Notes under the pieces: model-generated
Databases searched by the model: none
What the model saw: the letters and a program-made list of their open reading frames with translations, nothing else
Told to the model about the DNA's origin: nothing
Assembly: GCA_914767885.1 (NCBI GenBank)
Contig: CAJZBQ010000056.1
Location: forward strand, 372,001-436,000
Length of the DNA: 64,000 bases
DNA from: Blepharisma stoltei
Taxonomy: Eukaryota > Ciliophora > Heterotrichea > Heterotrichida > Blepharismidae
Reading direction: 5' to 3'
In this document: in pieces, positions 49,233 through 57,618 of the stretch
How positions within the stretch are numbered: the first letter of the stretch is position 1
Layout: each line of letters begins with the position of its first letter
Position numbers and translations under genes: made by a program

Positions 49233-51790
49233 TTACAAATGATGCTTGTTTTCTGTTAGATACAACTTGTGAGAAGTTTTCGGCCTTTTAAATAAGTCAG
49301 TAATAGTCTTCAGCTGTGAAGGAGTGACAAGACGCTCATGGACCCGAATTCTGGACTCACATCGATTTCAATTGGAATCGTGCAAAAGGGGAAGGGTTTC
49401 TTTGGTTCTCCTTATAGGAGGGGTAAAAACTGGCTCATTTGTAACTAGATCGCCCTTGGCTAGCAAGCAAAATCATGAAAAAATCCCAGCTTTTGAGAAA
49501 TTAGAACTCTTCGTTAAAAGCTACAATTTACTTATAAATTAAATATTAATTGGTATATAATTAATAATGATTATAATTCAATATATTAAATTTAACACCG
49601 CATACATCCTAAAACATAAATTTATAAATTAAATTAGATTTTCTTTCAAATATTTATTATGCGTGGCATAATAAAAAATTTGAATTTAAATCGAAAAATG
49701 CTTATATATAATTTGTTTTTTAAAAATTAACATTCTTTCATAGAGATTTAGCAAGTAAGCAATCTGCTCTCTAGCCAAAGGGAACAGTAAGAAACTCTGT
49801 GTTTCTGGTTTCCATCTTGGGTAAGTCATTTCATCCTCTAGCAAAAAAACATTGCTAGAAAACCTGTTACACCTATAATTTTGCTTTATTTTCTGCTTTA
49901 ACTTTTTCGTTTCTTTTTGTGAACCTGCTCCCTTAAAAATTGCTTTATCAAGCTCTCACCCAGCTTCTCTTAAATTGACAGGTGATAAGCTACTGCCATT
50001 GATCCTAAACATTTCAGGTGAAAATATTTTATTTATATTGATCCTGTTGGGCTTACTCTTAACTTCGCGGTGACAGATTTTTCTTGCTCAGTTGTAGCTG
50101 TAATCAATTAATTAAATTATCTGTTTTTCGCTCACGCAGAGGTTAATTTTTTTTTTATTATAAATACATTTTATAAATAAAACAGATTTGGATTTCCTTA
50201 TAATAATTATCATTTATATATCAAAATATTTTTTTATAACGATGACCCCCCCCTCAATCTTCATGTCTACTGCAACAAAAATTTTTCGAAAAAATTTTCA
50301 TGCCTACTGCAACACAACATTTTTATAAAAAAGAATTAATGCATTTTTCTCTAGGTGAGTTTCTCAAAAACCCCATAAAACAGCGCTGCTGTAGGCGTGT
50401 CAATGACCTTCTCATCGAGATTTGGACGGCTATTGTCATTGATCGCCATTTTATTAAACTTATCTAGCTAAAAAGTACAGAAAAATTTAAGATGCGCATC
50501 TAAAATTTGCTGCAAGAGGATTAGGATTATTACAGACAGGCGCTAGCCATATTGGTGACACAGTCACCAAAGACCTCCCGTGCAGAAGATTCTACCGCTT
50601 TTCGATTCCATCCCAGAGGGTCTATTCCTCTTACGAGTGCCCTTCCGGTACCTTCTGTCTCCTCCTTGCCTTGCGGCTTCAGTCTTGAGTGGGCGGCTTA
50701 TGGATTTCTGCATCCCTGCTACGGGCAATTGGAGTAGCTTGATTCCAAGGATCGCTCCTTAGAGTCTATCGGGGGTCAAAGTACCTTCCTTCTACAGCTA
50801 CTGGAAAAAGACTGTTCCCCTGTGGCCTGGGCAAAAACCCCAGTTTCTCGGTAGAGGAATGCCCATGGGTCCTCGGATCAAAAGGACGTTGTTTGAGCGC
50901 ATCTATTTCCAACCACAGGAAAGCAGCCAAAACCTGCCTGGATATACACTTCTTGAGCCTGCGTCTGATTCTCGGCTTGGGGTCCGTCCCAGTTCGCATT
51001 AGCCATAAGATCTGGAATGCTGCGCCAAGAGGGCAGGCTGACACGTATCGCCATTTTAATATATATAATTTGTTGCAAGAGACATAAAAATTATTATTTT
51101 TTTTATAGCGCTTTCCCGAGGATGGCGCGGAATGGCGCCATCCTCGGGAAAGCCAGGAAGGCATCCACAAGGGAACTGGGAGTTCCACGTGTGGATGCCA
51201 TTTTGGCATGTGGAAGTTTGGATCCCACATGTCAAAAATGGCATCCACACGTGGAACTCCCAGTTCCCGTGTGGATGCTTAGTTTGACTTTCCCGAGGAT
51301 GGCGCCATTCCGCGCCATCCTCGGGAAAGCGCTATATATATAATTTGTTGTAAGAGACATGAAAATTATTATTTTTTTTTATATAAAATTTTATATTAAA
51401 AAATTGCATTTTTGTTGCAATAGACATGAAGATTGAGGGGGGGGTCATCGTTAAATAATTTTTATATTAAAAAAATCTTTGTTCACTGATAGAGTGTGGG
51501 TTTTTACTCAAAAAATAGGGATTTTTCAATGGTTTTGTTCGGGGGAAGTTAGGAGGAAATTTAGTCAAAATTCTTTTCATCTCACTGCTTTCTGTCTCAG
51601 TTTTACATATCTCCGTTCTCTTCCTCAAAAACGATCTTTTTTTTGTTGAGAATTTATTGACAGCCTTATTTTCAATTCATTGATATTTTGTCTTTTCCAT
51701 ATCAGCTTGAATTTCGATGTCTTTTAAGTCATCCGGGTCTTGACTCACAGTTGGAGTCTTAACTAACAATACCTTTTTTATATCCTGCAT
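49233..51790 (-). CDS. Unrecognised protein, gene split by two large inserts
   Basis: From ATG 51790: MQDIKKVLLVKTPTVSQDPD, then KKRSFLRKRTE and a break at FPP (MITE end TTA at 51549-51551). Coding resumes near 50105 with DYSYNWARKICHREVKSKPN, KIFSPEMFRINGSSLSPVNL and LEDEMTYPRWKPETQSFLLF. After an IES (49415-49729) it reads RRTKETLPLLHDSNWNRCES, VHERLVTPSQLKTITDLFKR and ends ENKHHL at TAA 49233-49235. In-frame TGA encodes Trp. The protein is basic with no recognised domain. The join across 50115-51551 was not resolved to the base. The start lies 13 bp from the divergent neighbour. Confidence 0.65.
49415..49729. mobile_element. IES (315 bp), diverged MITE family 3
   Basis: TTA at 49412-49414 and 49727-49729. 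Inside, AAAATCATGAAAAAATCCC, TTTTGAGAAATTAGAACTC and CGTTAAAAGCTACAATTT align with 47321-47639. Excision joins LNLYERML to RRTKETLPLL in frame. Confidence 0.82.
50519..51066 (-). mobile_element. SINE-like insertion, family C copy 2, inside the TCATCG element
   Basis: AATTTG(C/T)TGCAAGAG at 50504-50518 and 51067-51081 flanks it. The left edge is GATTAGGATTATTAC followed by GGCGCTAGCCATATTGGTGAC; the right edge is CGCCATTTTAATAT. It matches 35199-35726 over most of its length. It lies in a germline-limited element, not in an exon. Confidence 0.78.
51107..51336. repeat. Clover-like foldback palindrome P2
   Basis: AGCGCTTTCCCGAGGATGGC opens the left arm and GCCATCCTCGGGAAAGCGCT closes the right. 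Subterminal hairpins (GAGGATGGCGC/GCGCCATCCTC) occur at both ends, and a central stem pairs GGGAACTGGGAGTTCCACGT with ACGTGGAACTCCCAGTTCCC. It is flanked by about 45-bp near-identical direct copies of AT-rich DNA (51061-51105 and 51339-51383). Confidence 0.92.
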
Positions 51791-51803
51791 TATTAATCAT
51801 TTT

Positions 51804-52619
51804 ATGCCTAGGCATAGTCCTTTATCATTTTATTCCAGAATCAAGAATGAATCCCCTATACCTGAATACAGGTCAAAATCTGTTCTAAACAGAGAAGTCA
51901 ATTCAAAAATATTCAAGCTTAATAAAGCACTTTATAATGTAAGAAGTCCATCTAACAAAATTAGTCTCCTAGAAAAACTCGCACTCAGAGGAGAAGGGAG
52001 CCTAAACGAAGGGAAATTTATCCAGACCCACAGAAAAGCATTAAGCATGAATGACCAACTGAATGGACATCATAACCTTATTAACGAAGGCAAACAGATT
52101 ATTAATCTGCCTAAACTGCCTTTTGGGAAGCATAATCATTATAACGAAGTCGAAAAATTTTCGAAGCATCATTTTTATGTGCCAAATAAAGTCCCTCCAA
52201 GCCGAGCAAAAGATGTAGATGACTATACAAGGAAGCTGAGAATTTTAATTAAAAAAGGAAAGACTACAAGATTAAGGGAAAAAACAGTGCATGAGACCCC
52301 AAATTCAACTTTGACAGATTATAACGTTTATGAAACTCGAGCTGGGCTTTTAATGTGCCAGAAAGAAAAAGAGATTATAAAATCTTACGAAACAGAAAAA
52401 AACAAGTGGACTGCCCATTTAAGGCTACTACAGCCATTTGGCTCAAAAGATGAAGAAGAAGCCTGGAAGAAAAAAGTGAAAGAAAGAATTGAAAAATCGA
52501 GGAAACTGAAATTCAAAGGAGATTTAGACGTTTTCGAGTGTGAGTCTGATAGTGAAGATGTACATTTCAACAAGGAAAAAATTCTACGGCATTTATTAGT
52601 GATTGAATCTGATATATAA
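51804..52619 (+). CDS. Unrecognised basic protein
   Basis: An uninterrupted 271-codon frame begins MPRHSPLSFYSRIKNESP and ends LVIESDI before TAA. It is basic and hydrophilic, with a helical C-terminal third (KDEEEAWKKKVKERIEKSRK, then an acidic VFECESDSEDV). No domain, signal peptide or membrane helix is visible. It is divergent from the gene starting at 51790; the 13-bp gap means any promoter must overlap the coding ends. Confidence 0.7.
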   Translation: MPRHSPLSFYSRIKNESPIPEYRSKSVLNREVNSKIFKLNKALYNVRSPSNKISLLEKLALRGEGSLNEGKFIQTHRKALSMNDQLNGHHNLINEGKQIINLPKLPFGKHNHYNEVEKFSKHHFYVPNKVPPSRAKDVDDYTRKLRILIKKGKTTRLREKTVHETPNSTLTDYNVYETRAGLLMCQKEKEIIKSYETEKNKWTAHLRLLQPFGSKDEEEAWKKKVKERIEKSRKLKFKGDLDVFECESDSEDVHFNKEKILRHLLVIESDI

Positions 52620-52663
52620 TTTTCGCGAAATTTATAATTGTAAAGAATCGGAAATAATTCAAA

Positions 52664-55124
52664 ATGGATTTCAGCTCAACCCGAGTAGTTAATAATTGGC
52701 AGAGGAAGAGCAAGGATTGTAGCTCTTGCAAGTGTATTGATGTTTTAAATCATCAAGCGTGTAATTCAAATTGTTTAGGTGAGTCTAGAAGGGAACAAAA
52801 TCTTATAGCACAAAAAATCAATTCAAGCTTAAAAGAGCCTATAGGTGCGACATTATCTCGATCCCTAAATTTCGAGCATGCAAATGTAGAGTCCAGATTG
52901 GCAAAGCTCGAATCTGGGATTAATGAATTCAAGCAAGCTATTTCAAGACAGCTACCTGCATGAAAAGAATTTTCATCCCTTTCAGACAAAGTCCCAAAAA
53001 GAGCTCAAAAAGAGAGTAAAATCATCAATTTTGAACAGAGAATTAAAAACCTGAATAGCAATTTAGACAGACTTGAATTTGATTTGAGTATAAAGGCAGC
53101 TGAGCATTATGATAATTTTGATAGAGCGTCAATTTTACCTTTGAATGAGTCTGGAAATGAAGAAAAACAAAACTTGAGGGTTTGTTATGAATAAATAAAT
53201 ATATGGCGTCTTGGCACTTCGCGATGGGCTGCACCGACTTCCTTCAAGCGCACATTTTATTATACCCGGCAGGATTTTGTCATCCCAGAAATTGACAGTA
53301 ATGCTAGGTAAGCAATTTTTGAAGTTTCAGATCCTAGCTCAAGTCCGCTTTCAAGGATGGATATAAATTCAAGGGAAAGGGTGGAATGGTGTTGGAAAGG
53401 GGGGTCGCCCAGCATGTCTTCAGGCAATTCCTAGATCTATCGGGTTCTTCATCAGCGTGAAGTAAGGAGTTACGCCCTTGGGGCTGCATGCTTTCCCTTT
53501 ACCAAATATCGGACAAAAATTCTATTTTTTGAAATTTTTGCGTAGATAAACCTTGCTCCACGCCCAAAAGCCTCAAGGTAGGCCTCGCAAATCCGAAGAT
53601 TCTCCACTCATTACTGAAATCGAAGGCAAGGAGTAGAACTGCCATCCCTTGGTTGAAGACACGGTCGCAAAGAGGCTGAATTTCCCATATCGGAGATCCT
53701 CGGCGATTGCGTAAAATTTTAATTAAAGCAGCGTCAATCGAATTTTCTGGTCTCCTGACAAAAAAATCATCTCTTTCATATTTTAATTAGAGGTTTGGTT
53801 TCCCTGGCGATATTATCCAAACTATGTCAAAGAAGCAAGAGCCTGGTGGTTTTTCCTCCCGGACTCCTTCCCTTAAGGAATGGAATTTTCCAGAAGGGCA
53901 TCACTTACCCCAGGCAATGAGACTGGGACCTTTAGGGAGCCGTTCGCACCCAAGTAAGGGCCTGAGCTTAAAAAGAGCCGCCGAAGCCCTAACTTAAAAA
54001 CTGGCGACCTTTTTTGGAGATCACAGTCGGATTAGCTACACCTTTGGTGGGCGGGCCCAGGTAAATGGCGTGAAATTCCCTCTCTGATGGTGTTGGAGGA
54101 AAATGTGGTGGAGCAACCTTGTAGTGGACGTTAAATGTGTATAGATTAATCATAATTAAGATTGCGTAAAAATTAGGGCGAGAGTCTCTCTGTTAATGAG
54201 TTAAGTTAAGAGGGTTTATTATGAAGAATTAAAAGAGCAAAAAAAGGTTTTGGATGAATATGGAATGGTAAATAATAAGCATCAAGAAGCCATCCAAGGC
54301 TTGGTTTCAGTGGATGCTGGGCTCATCAGGAGCATCATTGATTTTAGGAATGATTTTGGGGAGGGGAAGCAAAGAACAGAGCTCCTGGATGGGCAGCTGA
54401 AAAGGATAGATTAGATAAGATTAAAGCTAGAATGGGTATTTGGGGTTTATTTACATCCCCTCTCCGCCTTCAGGCTCTTCGCCCTAGGCATCAGTTTGCA
54501 CTTACGCTCATTTTCTTCGACGTCACCAAAAAAATGGTGACGTCGCCATCTCTTGGAGAGATGCACCCAGATACTTCCTTGGACAACTTCTAGCGGTCGG
54601 CATGATCTATCTGGGGATGGGAGATAGGACACGATCCCGGATCCTCCTTCTGACTACATTACCCTCTGGTTTCCTTGTCTATTGTGCGGGGTAAACACCC
54701 TGCGTTGGTGTTCCTAGCAGGGACAAAAAGGACACAATTTTTAGGCATGCTGCCCTCTTAAACCAAAAAAACCCAAGGGTATGGGAGAAGGACGAATCGG
54801 ATAAGTCACCATTTTATTTTCTTGAAAAGTATAGAAGAAATACAAAAGTCTCTTGGGGAGAAAATCCAAGTTCAATTAAAAGCATTAAAGGAACTAAAAG
54901 AGCAAGGGGACACTATGAAAAGAAAGCAAGAATCTATCCAAATTCTTAAAGCCAGCGACCTCATGCATGCTGCAGAAAGCATATTCAAAGGAAGAAGATA
55001 CTTGAAAAAATGCCAGGAATTTGCCAAAACTTCTCTTGTTAGTCAGCTAAAGCTTATCAAGACAATTCCAGAGCTCCAATCACGAATAAATAGTTTTTCA
55101 GTAGAGATATCCAGATATCAATAA
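52664..55124 (+). CDS. Coiled-coil protein interrupted by two SINE-like inserts
   Basis: Coding segments are about 52664-53191, 54226-54410 and 54836-55124. The protein begins MDFSSTRVVNNWQRKSKDCS with two Cys pairs (CSSCKC), then helical heptads (LAKLESGINEFKQAIS, IINFEQRIKNLNSNLDRLEF, RVCYEELKEQKKVLDEYG, NDFGEGKQRTELLDGQLK, SIEEIQKSLGEKIQVQLKAL), ending SVEISRYQ and TAA. Both inserts sit between target duplications and leave the frame intact when removed to one copy. A TGA codon encodes Trp (LPAWKEFSSL). No family is claimed; the length and heptads suggest a structural rod. Confidence 0.72.
53192..54209 (+). mobile_element. SINE-like insertion, family D copy 2 (1.0 kb)
   Basis: GAGGGTTT(G/A)TTATGAA at 53176-53191 and 54210-54225 flanks it. 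Head ATATATGGCGTCTTGG, middle block GACAGTAATGCTAGGTAAGC and tail GTAGTGGACGTTAA are shared with 21526-22062. It is nearly twice as long as that copy, with extra GC-rich sequence at 53750-54110. Removal joins LRVCYE to ELKEQKKVLDE. Confidence 0.8.
54411..54822 (-). mobile_element. SINE-like insertion, family B copy 2
   Basis: TGAAAAG(G/T)ATAGA at 54398-54410 and 54823-54835 flanks it. The left edge TTAGATAAGATTAAAGC and right edge CACCATTTTATTTT frame blocks shared with 48118-48612, including CGACGTCACC and GGTGACGTCG around a central A-run. Removal gives LDGQLK-(R/S)-IEEIQKSLGEK in frame. Confidence 0.8.
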
Positions 55125-55248
55125 ATTGTTATTCCTATTGCATAGCTTCCTATTAAATAATCAAAATCCTCTCTGTAGATATTTTCCTTTATTTCTTGAA
55201 AATATTACGATATATTAAAAGGTGGAATTTTAAATCTAAATAGATAAT

Positions 55249-57546
55249 ATGGAAGATCAAGAAGATGACCCAGGAGCAGGAAATGTGCGCGTCCTCTGCA
55301 GATTTAGACCGCTTAATGAAAAAGAGAAACAGATGTCAGACAATATGAATATAGAGTTCCCTTCAGACAATAAGACTGTTGTAGTGAATCAGCATATGGA
55401 ATCTGGAGAACCATTAAAATTTAACTTTGATTATGTTTTCAGTCCCAGGGCTGCTCAAGTAACTGTATATGAAATTGCAGCCAGGCCTATTGTAGAGGCA
55501 GTCATGCAAGGCTTCAATGGCACGGTTTTCGCTTACGGGCAGACATCTTCAGGGAAAACATTCACAATGACTGGCCCAGATTTAGAGGATCCCACTATGA
55601 TGGGGATCATTCCTCGCATGGTGTCAACAGTGTTTTATCAAATTGAAAATGCTGATGAACACATTGAATTCCAAGTGAAAGTCAGCTACTGCGAAATTTA
55701 TTTAGAAAAAATAAAGGACTTATTAGATCCTACAAAAAATAATTTAAAGGTGCATGAAGACAGAGCTAGAGGAGTTTATATTGCAGACTTGACTGAAAAG
55801 TCAGTTTATAATCAAGACGATGTGTATGAACTGATGAAAATTGGGACAGCGAACAGAGAAGTAGGGGCAACTAATATGAATGCAGGGAGCTCAAGATCTC
55901 ATGCGATCTTTATATTGACTGTTACACAGACAAACTCACAAGATTTCTCCACAAAAGTTGGGAAGCTGTATCTGGTAGATTTGGCTGGAAGTGAAAAAGT
56001 AGGAAAAACGGGGGCAGCTGGCAAGAGGCTAGAAGAGGCTAAAAATATCAATAAATCTCTCACAATGTTGGGGCTGGTCATTACATCACTAACAGATGGG
56101 AAATCAACACATATTCCCTACAGAGATTCTAAGCTCACAAGGGTGTTACAAGACTCTTTAGGAGGAAACTCCAAAACAGCACTTATTGTGACCTGCTCAC
56201 CTTCTCCATACAATGAAGCAGAAACCATAAGCACCCTTAGGTTCGGGATCAGAGCAAAATCAATTAAAAACAAGCCAAAAATTAACAGAGAGTATACAGT
56301 AGCAGAGCTGAAATTAATGCTAGCTAAAGCAAAAGAAGAAATCATTAAGAGGGAAAGAACAATAAGGATGCTTGAAAAAGCACTGGAAAAAAATAATATT
56401 CCTCTGCCAAATATCAATCTTTCACTGGAAGAAGAAAAATCATCAGATGAAGAGGTAGAAGAAGAAAAAGCGACTAATGCTGAATATCTTGAAGTTATTG
56501 CTGAACTAGAGGATACAAGGACTAAATTGTCTGAAGAAATCGCAATCAAAGCGAAAATGAAGCAGGACAACGATAAATTTATTGATGAGATTGAAGAGGC
56601 AAGGATAGAATATGAAAACTTATTGAAGATGTACAATGAATTAGGTGCAAGAATCGAAGAAATGGAAGAATCAATAAAAGAAAAAGATGATTTAATTGAA
56701 AAACTAGTTGTCACTAAGGAGTCGTTGGAATCCATCGTAGACGGTTTTAACAACCATCAGCTTGAGCTCGAACAAGCCCTAACCAGTAAGGATGTCGAAA
56801 TAAACCAGCTAAAAATTGACCTAAAAATGAGTAAGCCGACAATCTCAAACGATCAGCTTACAGCACTACAATCTCGTCTCCAGGAAACTCAAGAAGAAAA
56901 CCATCGTCTAGAACAAGAAATTGAGGCCTTACAAAAGCGAGCCTATAGCGCCTTGCCGAAGCAAGCCCAAAACATTGAGCAGTTTAAAGAAGAAGCTCTT
57001 AAAAAGGAAAGAGACAAATGAAACGATGAAAAAAGAAAACTTATCAGAGAACTCCAAATCAGAGTAGAAACCATCGCTAAGCTGGAAGACGAACTTGATG
57101 ACGCAAAACATAACTATAAAGCTCTAGAAAGCACACTATCAGAAGGAGAAAGGACGTTAAAGAAAAAGAGCGACATATTGGAGAGGAATTTGGAGCAGCT
57201 GACTTTAATGTACCATCAATTGGTATCAGAAAAATCTAAATGGACTGTGGAGAAAAAAGTCAGTGATAGGAAAAATCAAAGGCTGACAGAAAAAGCAAAG
57301 GCACTTGAGGACCAGATAAAAAGCGAAAGGCAAAGATTTGAGCAGCTTGATTTTCAATTGAAAAACGTGAGTGAAGAACTCGAAGAAAGAAAATCAGTTA
57401 GACCTACAATTGGAAATGGCCCAGCTAGAAATATCAGAAAAACAATCAGAGGAGGTGGAGCCAAAGGAGCAGACGGCAGCAGTACTCCTGGCCATAATCG
57501 TTACTTCTCAATGGTGAATGAAAATCCATTTGAACGAAATAATTAA
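55249..57546 (+). CDS. Kinesin-1 heavy chain (KIF5-like)
   Basis: The N-terminal motor domain (about residues 10-340) is complete: VRVLCRFRPLNEKE, the P-loop AYGQTSSGKTFTM, switch I NAGSSRSHAIF, switch II LVDLAGSEK, then the neck linker after TLRFGIRAKSIKNKPKINRE. The KNKPKINRE-TVAELK neck and the order of coiled coils are those of kinesin-1 heavy chains, plus-end-directed microtubule motors. The rod continues through a TGA-coded Trp (ERDKWNDEKRK) to a short Gly/Arg-rich tail (RKTIRGGGAKGADGSST), compatible with the tail of fungal and protist kinesin-1. About 765 codons with no intron or IES, the longest uninterrupted gene in the window. Stop TAA 57544-57546. Confidence 0.93.
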
Positions 57547-57618
57547 TTAGAAAATGTGAAGAGTATATACTTTTCCCATAATAAATCTTAACTTTTTAAG
57601 AGAAAAAAGTTATAAACC

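Larger units (their letters stand above)
50237..51453. mobile_element. TCATCG-terminated inverted-repeat element
   Basis: Terminal inverted repeats of about 45 bp: ACGATGACCCCCCCCTCAAT, then CTTCATGTCTACTGCAACAA at the left (from 50239), and the reverse complement, ending ATTGAGGGGGGGGTCATCGT, at the right (to 51451), flanked by TA/TTA. A second partial repeat (CATGCCTACTGCAACA) lies inside the left end. No coding capacity is visible; it is distinct from the CTCCGTGAGC family. Confidence 0.82.
50115..51551. mobile_element. Nested mobile-element block in unrecognised gene
   Basis: Outer shell: a decayed pogo-type MITE, its left part (TTCGCTCACGCAGAGG and AT-rich body) at 50115-50236 and its right part (GTTCACTGATAGAGTGTGGG, GGTTTTGTTCGGGGGAAGTTA) at 51454-51551. 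Inside is a TCATCG-type element (50237-51453). That in turn holds a SINE-like copy and a large foldback. The order of insertion is thus readable. Confidence 0.8.
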
